Source: Hydrangea macrophylla (lineage: Eukaryota; Streptophyta; Magnoliopsida; Cornales; Hydrangeaceae). Taken from it: a DNA stretch of 64,000 bases. The position numbers and the translations under genes were made by a program. Shown here one piece after another: positions 1 through 11,099 of this stretch; positions within the stretch are counted from its first letter, which is position 1, and every line of letters begins with the position of its first letter. The notes beneath the pieces were generated by a model. The model was not told the DNA's origin. It worked only from the letters and a program-made list of their open reading frames with translations, and did not search any database. Location of the stretch: positions 86,242,871-86,306,870 of the forward strand of contig CM066994.1 of NCBI GenBank assembly GCA_033977485.1, in the 5' to 3' direction.

Positions 1-1582
1 GAAATCACATTTTTACCCTTTTCTTTCTTGTTCCATTTCCCTTTAATGATTATTTTCATATTTTTGTCATTTTGTGAGGGTAGGTTGGTCATTTCATCCA
101 CAAAACAACCCTTATTATTATTAGGTCAACTTCTAAAATTAAATTATTCTAGAAATGATGATTCAATCAACTTTTCAAATAATAATTACAAATGTTTATA
201 ATTTCGTTCAACTTTTAAAATATTTAATCCACTAATAATGATTCAATCAACTTTTCAAGCAATAATTACAAATTTTTACAATGTGGTTCAACAAACCCAA
301 AAGTCAACAATTGTAGGTTGTGCCTTGTTTGGCACAACCGTTTTTTGGTTTTGTGGTTTGTATGTTTTTTCGTTCTTCCCAAGCAAGTCACGAGCTTGTT
401 TGGTTTTATTTTGTTTTATTTGGTGTTTTGTTTGGTTTTGTTTTTTGTTTTTTTGTTTTTTTTTTTTTGGGCTATGCCTTGTTTGGTTTTGTTTTGTTTT
501 TTTTTTCTTTTTTTTTTGTTTTCCCAAACAAAGCACTAACATTTGTTTTATATACCATATATAAATCTATATCTATATCTATATATATACCCTATATAAA
601 ATAGGCTAAATGTGATTTCCAATTTTAATTTTGTCCTTATTGCTAAATGTGATTTCCAATTTCAATTTTATCCTTATTTGTTATGTTTTGAATTGTTCAT
701 TTTTACCATTTCCCCTTTGAAATCCTATACAATTCCATACATCTCCATACTTTTTTTTGGTCATTTATTCACAAACGATTTTGGTTTTTTTTTTTCTTGA
801 AAAAGTGAGGTTTGCCTATAAGATTACATACATGCTTAGACATTTAATTTTATTACACACACATGCCTTAAAAAATATATTATTATTATTATATATATTG
901 AATATATTATATACCAAAATTGAATGAAAATGTGTACAATTATAAATTGAATAGCCAAATTACGCTTTTGCCTTATGCAAATTACCCTTTTGTTTCTATA
1001 CCTTAAAAAAAAGAGCTTAAAGTTTAAAGTGTTTACAATTATAAATTTCCGTTTGTTAAATTAAATTGCCAAAAACTCTTTTATTATATTATGATATATA
1101 TATATATATATATATATATTGAATAATCTAATTACCCTCATAACTTTTACAAATTACAATTTTGTTAAATCGAATTGCCAAATTACCCTTTTGTATATAA
1201 TATATACGAGTGCGGGTGTGTGTGTTTATATATATATAGTTTATATGTACTTTAAGAAAAAAGCCTAAAAGTTTAAAGTATGTACAATTACAAATTGAAT
1301 AATCAAATTACCCTTAATTTTTTGCAAATTACTCTTTTGTTAAATCGAGTTACCAAATTACCCTTTTGCCTTTTTTATATTACCCTTTTGTATGTATGTA
1401 TATATATATATGCTATCTATACGATAAAGAAATTAAAGAGCCTTAAATTGTAGGTTAACATCAATTAATATAGTTGTTAAATCATATTTTTCTAACATCA
1501 CTTTCAGAATTAATAAAACTTATTTCTCTTTCTTTTTCACGTTAAAAAAAATATACATTGTATTTTTTCTTACGAAATCCAA
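1..1582. other. AT-rich non-coding stretch, possible Helitron body
   Basis: No gene is visible. About 380-520 is a T/G-rich low-complexity tract whose short open frames are compositional. From roughly 930 to 1400 a degenerate block recurs about three times. It reads like 'aaattgccaaattaccctttt' with a following 'agtttaaagt' phrase, and the copies are separated by TA microsatellite tracts (the longest at about 1091-1119). If the terminus at 1584-1614 is a true Helitron 3' end, this is probably the body of a non-autonomous Helitron. A start near 568 (TCTATATCTATA after an A) is possible but weak. Confidence 0.35.
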
Positions 1583-1583
1583 C

Positions 1584-1614
1584 GCCCGTGCATTGCATGG
1601 GCCGACTTCCTAGT
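1584..1614 (+). mobile_element. Probable Helitron 3' terminus (hairpin plus CTAGT)
   Basis: A near-perfect palindrome GCCCGTGCA-T-TGCATGGGC (1584-1602, one G/T wobble) lies seven bases before CTAGT (1610-1614). A short GC-rich hairpin a few bases upstream of a CTRR end, with a T following, is the standard 3' signature of plant Helitrons. No RepHel coding sequence is present, so this would be a non-autonomous copy. Its 5' end is not fixed. The call rests on this signature alone. Confidence 0.5.
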
Positions 1615-4089
1615 CTTTACAAAAAAATTCATTTTAATATCTTTATCTGAAACTTTATAGGCTCCATCTTTCCAGCTTGAGTGCTTGGCGAACTATCTAG
1701 CAGAGCTATCTCTGCTTGAGTACAGTATGCTCCGTTTTGCTCCATCACAAGTTGCTGCTTCAGCAATTTTCTTGGCCAATTATATGCTTCTCCCCGCGAA
1801 GAGACCTTGGGTATGAGTTTGGTCAATGACTCAATGTTCATAACGGTTTTGGCTTCTTCTTGAGATACTTTAAAGATTTATTTTTCTTTTCCTTATTGTT
1901 CTCTCAACTCTCAATTGACACATCTCAATCCTTGTTGAACTTGATATAGAACTTGACTTTGCGGCATTACACACTTTACCAGCCTTTTGATTTGTGCGAC
2001 TGTGTCAAGGCACTTCATAGCCTTTGTTGTAACCGCCACCATTCTAGTTTACCTGCAATCAGGGTGAAATACAGTCAGCATAAGGTGCGCAATCTCTCTC
2101 TCTCTCTATATATATATATATACACACATATACATGCACATATCTACAAACACGGACTCACAAACCTTAGTGAGATCATTCGAAGCAAGTAGGATAAAGC
2201 TTTTTTTTTTAGTCAAGGTTGGAACAAAGTAGTGATGGACTAGTTCCATTGCACTGTACAAACAATGAGCAGTATGAAATTATCAAATTTAGTTGACTCT
2301 CTCTCCATCACACACGCACACACACACACAAAGTCACAAACCTTAGGGCCTGTTGGGGATGCATGAAACATGATCAGGTTCGATGCCTTTTCATTTCTTA
2401 TCTAGTTTTTGTGAATACCAGTATCATATTGATTGGACAAAGAACTTGTTCTAAAAAACGATTTTAGATGGGGCGCAGATTCTTATGCAATAAAAGGGCA
2501 TCCTACCTAACACTCAAATATATTAAACCAATTTACTGAGAACCATAGAACCGGTTCTGAGCTTCCCTCAACATCCCCTTTTAGTGAGATTACACAAAGC
2601 AAGTTGGAGAAAGCTTTTTTGAGGATAAGGTTGGATCAAAGTAGTGATGGACTAGTTTGTTGCATCAAGCAAATACTGGACACTACAAAATTATCAACTT
2701 AATTTGGCTATTTCGCAATAAAGTCCAGCAGTAAAATCTCAAGAGAAATTTGAACAATTTTGTACTTAAAAGGCAAATCACATAAAAGAATTGTACTTGA
2801 TAATGAAGTTATGTTGAAATATATACGATATTAACGATCTTCTAACATATTTGTTGACTAGGATGAAAAATCATCTAACGCAGTTTGTGCACAATGTGGC
2901 TTTTCTTCAAATTGTTGTACGGGGTTGGTTAGGAATGCGTAAAAGTGGTTCTGTGGTTCACAATTAAAGACGTTCTAAAAATTCAAGTATTTGGTAGAGG
3001 CCCTTTTGTGTGCATGGGAATTTGTGTGCTCAATCTAAAATCATTCCTAAAACTGGTTCTTTATCTAACCAACTTGATAAAGAACCAACATATCATGTAG
3101 GTTTCCATGAGAACCGGATTTAATAGGAATGAGACTGGACACCGTTTTAAACAAGCTTGGAAGCTTGAAAACTGATTCAGTAATATAAGTCTTAAACAAG
3201 CTTGAAAACTGAATCTAAGAAATTTTGAATTGAAATTGAAAATCATAAATGTCAGACTGGAAACTACTTTCACCTTTGTAATTTTTGATATGATCAGATA
3301 TTTTCTAGCCATTACATTAAGACGAAAAACATTTTGGCACTGGATAACTACACCAAAATTTTGTTTTAGGCTGTGTTGTCAATTGTAACACTTCATGCCC
3401 TCAATTCGTAAACGTGTTTTATTTAAGAACCATTATTAATGGCGTCCAAAAATATATAACGGACCTTAGCACATGTAGGGCCTTAAGTGTTGCAATTAAT
3501 AATACATATCCCAAAATGAAACTCCTGTGTAATTACAGGGCACCAAAATGTGTTTTAGCCGTAACTAGTTTTACTTTTGGTTGATGTTTCAACTATCATG
3601 ACCTTAACACATTTGTCAGTACAAATTTGTTGCCAAGAAGTACTGCCCTCCTTCAATACCTCCAGAGTTTTTCCAGAACCTAAACAGCTAGAGATGGATT
3701 TATAATTTTTCCAATGCTCCGTTGGGACTGTTTGGCCTTGCGTCCCTTGAAAGCAACTGAAATTCAGTTCCATTCATGTCACATAAACAAGATGACATTT
3801 TTTTTTTACCTTGCTATTTTTCATGTATTTTGAGATTTTCTTTCTGTGTTCAGTTTTATGTATTGATAGATGAGTTTATTCTAGTCATTTTCTCTGGAAA
3901 TTGTCTCCATTTCCTTCCCTTTACGTCAATGTGAAATATTGCTAAAACTTTGGAGTACTAAAATGTTTTTTTTACCATTCGTTTATTCTCTTTCAACCAT
4001 ATGCCAAAATGAGCATCATAAATCCAAAGAAAGGAAAATGAATGATAGACTAATCGTAGACATTATAATTTGAAGCTCCAAGTAATAGA

Positions 4090-4125
<36 letters not shown>

Positions 4126-4233
4126 GTATATATATACACATCTCAAGTTTAATACAGAGCAACAACCAGTTCCTCATATTCAAGCTGTGGGTAGCCCACA
4201 TGTTATTGACATAAACATGGATAGTTAGTAGTC
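1615..4233. other. Intergenic region, no recognisable gene
   Basis: AT-rich sequence with microsatellites, namely CT/TA at about 2095-2125, CA at about 2311-2330, and CA then TA at about 4091-4138. The phrase 'ggataaagcttttttt...caaagtagtgatggactagtt' occurs at about 2190-2250 and again at about 2610-2660, an old direct duplication. Short open frames at 1629-1841 and 3555-3773 (minus) have no family features that I recognise. The interval is the 3' flank of the beta-propeller gene. Confidence 0.5.
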
Positions 4234-6333
4234 TCATTGACCACATTGAGTTCCAGTTGAGCCAAAGGTTGTGACTTCAAGATCATGGTTTGGAGTAATC
4301 TTGAGCCAGTGACAATCCTCAAACGAGCATTCGGCCCCATAGTTAGGCCACCCAACATCAACAGGCCTCATGTATGTAGGACCCCAAGCTGGGGTCCCAT
4401 CCTCGTATGAGTTGTGTGTTAATCTGCGTAGCCCAGAACCGTCTAATCTAATCGTGAAGATATCGCCATATGGCTGATAGTGATGTGGGTTCGAGATTGG
4501 CTCAGCTGACACAGCAGCATAGTCCGAAGTAAACACAATACTCTTCCCATCCGGGCTGAACCACGGGTGGTTTGTCCGCCCTCCTGAACCACTCTGGACC
4601 AACTTTCGGAGCCCCGTTCCATTTGGGTGAACCAAATATAATTCGAAGCTTCCTGAACCCGGGTTTTCTCGATCCGATGCAAAAGCAATCCAATCACCAT
4701 CAGGTGACCAATTACACATTGTATCCGTCCACTGGCCCTCTGTAAGCCTGTGGAGCCCACCTTTCTCTCCATCCTCAGCATCCATTATGTACAAGTTCTT
4801 ATGACCCGTTCGACCCGACCGAAATACAACAAACTTTCCGTCTGGAGAAGGCGATGGAAATGCATTATTTTCGCCGCCTGTGGTCATTTTTTTGTAACTC
4901 AAGGCATCATCATCAACATTAATAGAGATGATATCAACCTTGGTGCTCTCAGTCGCAAATGTGGGTCCCACACTTGTGTACACCGTCCCTTTCCGTTTTG
5001 GGTGCCACGCAGTTGAGAAGGCAACTCCGTTGAAGACCTCACGCAGGCCTGACCCGTCTCGATTGACAACATAAACACCCGGGAAGTTGACAAAAGCGAT
5101 CCGATCACCCTCGGGCGAGAATGAAGGAAATGACCCGTCAACACGGAAGAGAGACATATCGGGCATTGGGCTTTGGATGTTTTCGAGCAACAAATGGTTA
5201 CTTTGCCTTCCATTGTTGCCTCCTCTACTACATCTATGGTATCCGACCCTAGTAGAGTCGGGCGAGATAAACGGGTTCAAGTGATGAGTATGGGGTGAAA
5301 CAAGTCGAGTTACCTCGGTGAACTCATTTAAAATGACGTCGAATAGCTCTATATGGCGGAAATCCGAATTAGGTCGTCTTGTTGCCACTGCAATGAAGCT
5401 CTTATCAGCTACTGAAGCTGCCGGAGTGAATGTGTGCAGACCTGGTGGGGTGACTCGCTGAGTCACCACCGAGTCAACACTAATCAGCCCCTTCTCTGGA
5501 AGAATCGCTCTGTAAACACTCCACCATCCATCATCGCACTGCCGATGAAAGTACAGTGTCGACTCGTCTGCCCAACTCGGCCACCCACCGTGTTCAACCA
5601 CCTTAACTCGGCTTGACCCGTCCAGAGTCAAGAACAAATATATATCGGTACTGAGTTCCTGAACTTCACCACTCCAACCTCTCTCCCCAGACGATGCCAC
5701 CGCCGTCCAAACCCCGGACGGCGACACCGCCGGGCTAAAATCGGCCACCCCAGAGGGCGTCAACCTCCGAGTCAACCCGGTATTGAGCTGAGTCGAGTAG
5801 ATAGCAGCCCAACTTGTCCGAGGCACGCCCGAGTCCTCATGAGTCGAAACGTAAATCAAAGACTCACCCACTAAATTAGGCCTATCCTTCATCGAAATCC
5901 GATTATTTGATTCTTCACTACCCACCAGAGGGATTTGAACCCGACCCGAAACTTCAAGAGCCGATCGTTTTCTGGTGTGGTCGGGACTATTGTAATAAAT
6001 TGCTTCCATGTATATGAAAGATGATCCGTTCCGTTCAGTGACGTAGATGAGGGATTGATTGGGTATGAGAGAGAGGATTGAGGGTGATGATGAGGAGGGG
6101 AAGTGACCGTTGAAATTGACGGAGTGGCCATCGGTGATTTGGAGTTCGTTGGACTTGGTTGGTGGGTCCAGGGTAGGGAGGGTGTAGATATCAAAGGCGT
6201 AGCTTGATCTACCCAAAGTGGCAAAGACTATACTGGTGCGGCTGATTGGGCTATCATGGTCTGTCGTTGTATGTGATAGGGGTAGGAGTGAAGTGAGAAA
6301 GAAGAAGAAACAGAGAGGGTTAGAGAATTTCAT
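4234..6333 (-). CDS. Secreted TolB/PD40-type beta-propeller protein (DPP6 N-terminal-like family)
   Basis: An intact 699-residue, intronless gene. It begins with a hydrophobic signal peptide (MKFSNPLCFFFFLTSLLPLS), so the product probably enters the secretory pathway. The rest is a chain of WD40-like/PD40 blades with the signature SPDG-x-x-I-A/V-F. The clearest are FSPEGDRIAF near residue 407, SPDGKFVVF near 495, WSPDGDWIAF near 541 and FSPDGKSIVF near 593, each followed by a short strand and 'DGSGLRRL' or 'NGTGLRKL' type turns. The length and blade order match the plant family annotated as DPP6 N-terminal domain-like or TolB-related; the alpha/beta-hydrolase (peptidase) domain of true DPP enzymes is absent. 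The start is the first Met and is directly followed by the signal sequence. The molecular function of this plant family is not established. It is the only host gene here with a clean open frame. Confidence 0.9.
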   Translation of the reverse strand: MKFSNPLCFFFFLTSLLPLSHTTTDHDSPISRTSIVFATLGRSSYAFDIYTLPTLDPPTKSNELQITDGHSVNFNGHFPSSSSPSILSLIPNQSLIYVTERNGSSFIYMEAIYYNSPDHTRKRSALEVSGRVQIPLVGSEESNNRISMKDRPNLVGESLIYVSTHEDSGVPRTSWAAIYSTQLNTGLTRRLTPSGVADFSPAVSPSGVWTAVASSGERGWSGEVQELSTDIYLFLTLDGSSRVKVVEHGGWPSWADESTLYFHRQCDDGWWSVYRAILPEKGLISVDSVVTQRVTPPGLHTFTPAASVADKSFIAVATRRPNSDFRHIELFDVILNEFTEVTRLVSPHTHHLNPFISPDSTRVGYHRCSRGGNNGRQSNHLLLENIQSPMPDMSLFRVDGSFPSFSPEGDRIAFVNFPGVYVVNRDGSGLREVFNGVAFSTAWHPKRKGTVYTSVGPTFATESTKVDIISINVDDDALSYKKMTTGGENNAFPSPSPDGKFVVFRSGRTGHKNLYIMDAEDGEKGGLHRLTEGQWTDTMCNWSPDGDWIAFASDRENPGSGSFELYLVHPNGTGLRKLVQSGSGGRTNHPWFSPDGKSIVFTSDYAAVSAEPISNPHHYQPYGDIFTIRLDGSGLRRLTHNSYEDGTPAWGPTYMRPVDVGWPNYGAECSFEDCHWLKITPNHDLEVTTFGSTGTQCGQ

Positions 6334-6360
6334 TGCTCGTTTTTTCCGCAGGTGTGTTCA

Positions 6361-6387
6361 CCTCTCTCTCTCTCTCTCTCTCTCTCT
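6361..6387. repeat. CT/GA microsatellite in the 5' leader of the beta-propeller gene
   Basis: A run of about 13 CT dinucleotides lies about 28 bp upstream of the start codon, read as GA on the gene strand. GA/CT tracts are common in plant 5' UTRs and core promoters. I see no clear TATA box upstream. Confidence 0.7.
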
Positions 6388-7800
6388 AGTCTGTGACTCT
6401 GTACCAGTTGATGGGTCCCTAATGAGGATATGATACACGTGTTAGGATATGATTCATACCCTCTTATTCAGTGAGCCATCATGATGATGTGGCGTTGCTT
6501 TCAATCTCAACCAAACATATACCCCTATCAAATTATTTTTATTTTTTATTTAAAAAAAAGCCCTAATTTCACTTTACTCTTTCGTATTACACACGTGTTT
6601 TCAATTGGGTACATGACAGTATGTTCAGATTGTTAATGCCAGTCCTTTTATTTTTTTTTTCAACTTTTAGCCATTTTCAATCCCATACCTTCGCTAACGC
6701 CATTAGTTTAAAACTAACGGAATTACCCAAATTTTTTTTTTTTTTTTTGCAATTGGCCCATTGAACTTTCATTCCTTTTCTAATCAGATCCATTTGTTAA
6801 CAGTGTAAGATTTTGTTAGATGAAATTGCCCACGTATCCTTTCCCCAAATTTTGAGCATTTTTGTAAGCCCCTTTACTACTTTCCGACATCAAAAGAAGA
6901 GAAAACCTCCTTGCTGGAATCTCATTTTTTGATTTTATATGTCAAAACAAATAAGGCTACAAAGCATATTTTTTTGTGAAATTTCGAAACCCATTGCGTT
7001 GATCTCGAACAAATACTTGTAATAAAAAAATCATCCCAAAAGGCCAAAAGATAAGAAATTAGGATTGATTAGGTCAATATTATCTGTCTGTCAACAGATC
7101 AAATCATCTGTTTTGACAAATAAAATGAAAAAAAAGAGATTCCGATTTAGCCAGTTTTGGGAGGAGGACACTTGGGCAATTCTGTTCAACAAAATCTCAT
7201 GCCGTAAACTAACTACTTTAGCGAATGTATGTGATTGAAAAGGGGTTGAAAGTTCAAGAAGTCAATTGCAAAAAAAAAAAAAAATTCATGTACCTAATTG
7301 AAAACACGTGTATAGTACGAGACGGTAAAGTGCAATTAGGCAAACAAAAAAAAAAAAATACCCACCATATGTCATAACCTCATAGTGTTAGTGGACACAT
7401 GACTCCTTTTTATTGGGGAAGTTACACCACTTCATCGTGCTGACGTGGCGTGACGAACTCACTGAATATTTCTCTCTTTGATTAATGATTTTAATGAGGG
7501 TTATTTAGTGATAAGCCATTTTGAGGGAACTTTTGGGTTAATAGGACAATTTCCTATATAGTTTCAATCAAAAGTCCCTACATCATATTTTGCTGACAAA
7601 ACTACCCTTAATATAATTAGCAAACCAAATTAAAAAAAAAGGGAAATTCCTAAAAATCCTCCCTCCATTTTACTTATTCTCTCTCTAACTCTCTCTCTTA
7701 CTCCTCTCACTGCCGCTAGCACATATTTAAATTGCTTATAGTCATAACTGCAAGAACCATCCATGGCCATCATCACCAAGCTTGATCGCTATCATCACCA
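6388..7800. other. Upstream intergenic region of the beta-propeller gene
   Basis: No gene is seen. The sequence is AT-rich. Two stretches around 6590-6860 and 7090-7330 look like diverged inverted copies: 'cacgtgttttcaattgggtac' phrases face 'gtacctaattgaaaacacgtg', and 'acggaattaccc' phrases face 'gggcaattctgtt'. This suggests an old palindromic insertion with arms roughly 250 bp long. Terminal details are not resolvable by eye. Confidence 0.4.
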
Positions 7801-7869
7801 TCACCAAATATGGAAAGCCTCAATAGTAAACACCTCAAAAACAACCTTCAAACCATCAAATTTGAAACT

Positions 7870-8420
7870 CAAAACATGAAATCGGCAGTTGGGAAATTCC
7901 TCAAAATAATTAATTGTCACATCCAGAATACTTTGGGAAAATCCACAAAGTAATCCAGAATACGGGTTGTTGAGAAATACCCCCAAAGTACTTGATCTCA
8001 TCTTAAAGTACTCGATCTTCACTTAGGTTTCTTTGGAAAATTCCTCAAAGTACTCAATCTTCATCCAGGTTTCCAGGTTTCTTTGGGAAATTTCTCAAAG
8101 TACTTGATCTGGGTTTCTTTGGGAAATTCCACACAGTCCACAAAGGGTTTCCAATTTGTGAGATGAGAGAAAAAGAGAGAGGAGGGAACGATTGAGAGGG
8201 TTTTGCAGAGAGGAGGGAATGATTGAAAATTCCCCAAAAGTACTTGATCTTCATCCAGGCTTCTTTGGAAAATTATCCCAAAGTACTTGATCTTCATCCA
8301 GGTTTCTTTGGGAAATTCCTCAGAGTACTCGATCTTCATCCAAGTTTCTTTGAAAAATTCTTCAAAGTATTTGATTTGGGTTTCTTTGGAAAATTCTGCA
8401 CAATCCACAAAGGGTTTCCA
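7870..8420. repeat. Degenerate minisatellite around 'aaagtactcgatcttcatcc'
   Basis: A motif of the form 'ttcctcaaagtactcgatct', 'tcatccaggtttctttgg' recurs about eight times with variable spacing. A longer block ending 'caaagggtttccaatttgtg' occurs twice, near 8105-8160 and 8375-8427, so the array was itself duplicated. Open frames on both strands here are by-products of the repeat. Confidence 0.75.
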
Positions 8421-8437
8421 ATTTGTGTGTGTGTGTG

Positions 8438-8440
<3 letters not shown>

Positions 8441-8493
<53 letters not shown>
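8441..8493. repeat. (GA)n microsatellite
   Basis: A perfect GA run of about 53 bp preceded by a GT run. It is followed by a G-rich 'ggtggtggt' stretch (8530-8640) with no convincing coding content. Confidence 0.95.
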
Positions 8494-8495
<2 letters not shown>

Positions 8496-8989
8496 GAAGG
8501 AATGATTGAGAGGGAATATTGCTTGGAGGTGGTGGTGCCGATTGGAGGGAGGCGGAGGTGGTGGTGGTACCGATTCGAAGAGGAGGAGGGAGGCGATGTG
8601 GTGGTTGTGCTGATTGGAGAACGGAGGTGCTGTGGTGGATGGGAGAGGCTTGGTCTAAAGAAGCATAACTCCACTTCCCTCAAAATCAGCAACTCATTAA
8701 AACAATTAAGCATCACACCTTGAAATCAGCAGCACTAATTATATCCTATCTAATAATAGAATATTTTTAAAGACGAACAAAGGGCATATATGTCAAAAAT
8801 ATTGGGGGAATGACTAATTCATAAATTATGGTTTAGAAACGGATCAATTTCAAAACTGACCTTCCCAATTGGACTTAATCTGTTATAGGCACTGGATGGA
8901 GGACTAATTCTTATAATTCTAAAGTTTATTTACCCTTTGAATAATTATTTATAAATTGTATCTTTCTCTTTAATTTTAAAATTTTTATT

Positions 8990-9149
8990 CTCTACCTTTA
9001 CAATAAATAACTTAGTAATGGTTTATAATCGTAATTAAATCCATTAGTAATATTCTCCATGAGCAATTTATATATAACGGAAAAAAACCGTTATTAATAT
9101 TTATACTAATGGTAAAAGACCGTTACAAATCGGTCCAAATGGTGTAGTG
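8990..9149 (+). mobile_element. Possible CACTA-type element terminus
   Basis: The segment ends in CCAAATGGTGTAGTG (9135-9149), the reverse complement of CACTACACC, which resembles CACTA (En/Spm) termini. It is preceded by subterminal inverted motifs of the kind 'aacggaaa' and 'ccgtta'. I did not find the matching 5' terminus in this window. A related, shorter phrase 'actacaccaaaattttg' near 3348 may be another fragment. Confidence 0.3.
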
Positions 9150-9715
9150 AGTGCACTCCTAGATCTAATTTCATGGTTTGCTATGTGTAGGATTAGACCT
9201 AATACTTGTTAATCATGTTTTAGAGTTTTGCTACAGTTTTATAGATGTGCTTACATGCTCTTATGTGACTAGTTGAAATTATGCTTAACCTAAATGCTAT
9301 TTTAGTTGCTACGTTTCAATTAGATTAAAGATGCTACAAATTCTTCAATTGTCTAAGTTGTTGAATATGCTTCACATGACATCTCCTATTTTATTTTGCC
9401 TTGACATCATGAACTATTATGTTTAATTTCTTGACATTGAAATTCTTAGAAAGGACATGGTAGATGCATAATCATTTGTTATCACATTTCATAATCGCCA
9501 AGTCGGCATATCATTCATAACATTGGCTTGGGAGTGTGAAATTGTTAGAACTCCCATGATTGGGGAACGTCTCTTGAATTCCCGTTTGGGGTCGTGATTT
9601 GATGAAATTCTGGAAGCTGGTATGAAGTGAGAAAGGTTGTTTGTGATCCTTATAACACTCGAAAACGCAAGGTCATATTCGGTTAGCTATCGGAGATCTT
9701 GTATGTGTTGGAAAA
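9150..9715. other. Non-coding flank of the copia element
   Basis: No open frame or repeat boundary was recognised. The last five bases, GTATG at 9711-9715, are the left copy of the target duplication of the element that follows. Confidence 0.5.
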
Positions 9716-10014
9716 TTGAAAGGATACGGCTATCATACTGATTGAGGCATGCTACGTTAGCACTGTCCTTAAGAACAATTCCGCCCCTCGGAGTCAATAA
9801 CTCGATGCACAAGGTCACAGCGCTATGCTCTCCAGGATTCAGCAATCAGTTTCTTCCAAACGTGCACTCGAATTGGAAGAATATATGAGTGCTCAGAATT
9901 GCTCCAAAATAATGAAAATGGATTTTTTGAAGAAATATAAAAGAGAGGAATTTTCTGTGTATAAAATGAAAAGAGAGAATTAATTTTCTATATATAAAAT
10001 GGGAAGAGAGGAGG

Positions 10015-10023
10015 CTATTTATA
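10015..10023 (-). promoter_or_regulatory. TATA box of the copia LTR (TATAAATAG)
   Basis: A consensus plant TATA box on the minus strand, 10 bp downstream of the nearest MSA-like core. The same box is present in the other LTR at 14475-14483. Confidence 0.7.
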
Positions 10024-10033
10024 AAACAAACTG

Positions 10034-10192
10034 CCCAACGGCTATTTTATTAAAATAGATTTAATAAACCTCCAACGGCCATATTTTTAATATAGGATTT
10101 AATAGCCTCCAACGACCATAATTTTAATACAGGAGTTAATAACCTCCAACGGCTATAATTTTAATATAGGATTTAATAGACTCCAACGACCA
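10034..10192. promoter_or_regulatory. Five-unit 37-bp array with MSA-like (MYB3R) cores
   Basis: The core YCCAACGRCYA recurs at exactly 37-bp spacing, at 10034, 10071, 10108, 10145 and 10182. Three units (CCCAACGGCTA, TCCAACGGCCA, TCCAACGGCTA) fit the mitosis-specific activator consensus YCYAACGGYYA. The other two have AACGACC. The array lies directly upstream of the minus-strand TATA box, where an LTR enhancer would be. The MSA reading is based on the known plant consensus for three-repeat MYB factors. Function in this LTR is inferred. Confidence 0.6.
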
Positions 10193-10295
10193 TAATTTTA
10201 ATATGGAATATTAATCACATAATATAAATGACTTTGTTTAAATCTTTTTGAAATAAAAGGCCCAATGACCAAATAAGATGCCAATAATTCCAACA

Positions 10296-11099
10296 ATCCC
10301 CCCCTATTTCAAAAATTTAAACAACAAATAAAAAGAATGGAGCAAGAGAATTTAATGCATCAAAACTGGTGCCTTTAGGGCTATGAACCAGTCCCTAGGA
10401 ATATAAGAAGTGACTTACAGGAATTTGGTGAAATAAAATTTCTATGAACCAGAATCCCTTAACGTAAACCAATCGTCTTATACCCACATTAATTCCTCAG
10501 ATTCTGAGTAACTCTAATCGGTGTGGCACCTCTAGGCCCTGCGCCAGTCCTGAATTTTCATAAGTGCTCTAGAAAACTTGCCTACATTTTCATAGAAAGC
10601 GGCCCACTTTCACACTTATATAGGTGAATCCATCAAGTATGCATTGCAATTAAACATACCATCCATTCAGTATGGACTATGGAATTCATTAAGAGTTTAA
10701 CTCAACCTTTCTCATTGCAATTGCACTATACACCATATGAATGGACAACAAGATAATCAAATTATAGTACATCTCAAATCAACCAATGACTTGTTATTAC
10801 CCATATGAACCTATTTCTTGGGTTCTCCAATTCCATAGGTTGGGTTACCATCATTGTTGATTATTGTTACAGGCATAAGTCTCATTCCCCTCGATGTTTC
10901 ATCCACTAGTTTTCTCTCTAGTGGTTTAAATGGTCAGCCAAATTCACTTCTGACCTTACAAAATTAAGAGATATAATTATATCTCAAACAGCTGTCTCAC
11001 AATATTATGACTTAGGCGTACATGCCTACTCTTGCCTTTATAGGACTTTTTCATAGCTCAGCCTTTTACAGTCTGGCTATCTCAATGTTTATTCCAAAT
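10296..11099. other. 3' internal region of the copia element, non-coding
   Basis: Between the RNase H remnant and the 3' LTR there is no usable open frame. The sequence begins with the polypyrimidine block (polypurine tract on the minus strand). Confidence 0.5.

Larger units (their letters stand above)
9716..10295 (-). repeat. 3' LTR of the copia-type element
   Basis: A 580-bp LTR with termini TGTTGG and CCAACA. Reading on the minus strand, U3 holds five 37-bp units (10192 down to 10034), then a TATA box (10015-10023), then the R/U5 part. It is nearly identical to the 5' LTR, differing by a few substitutions and a short indel. Confidence 0.92.

Noticed and set aside
238..604. Several overlapping short ORFs rich in Phe/Leu/Val or Lys/Gln
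   Set aside because: They come from a T/G-rich low-complexity tract and have no domain features.
1629..1841. 70-codon minus-strand ORF that looks protein-like
   Set aside because: No family recognised, no flanking exon or start context; chance cannot be excluded.
2341..2600. 'gggcctgttggggatgc' as a MITE terminus
   Set aside because: No inverted partner or target duplication found nearby.
3555..3773. 72-codon minus-strand ORF
   Set aside because: No recognisable domain or splice partners; not supported as a gene.
7801..8723. ORFs on both strands over the minisatellite and GA tract
   Set aside because: They translate repeat units and a dinucleotide run, so they are compositional artefacts.
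9843..10056. Possible small protein in the copia LTR (also 14285-14518)
   Set aside because: Runs antisense through the promoter and leader of the LTR and is not kept open in the left copy (a stop lies in 'gagaattaatttt'), so it is not under constraint.
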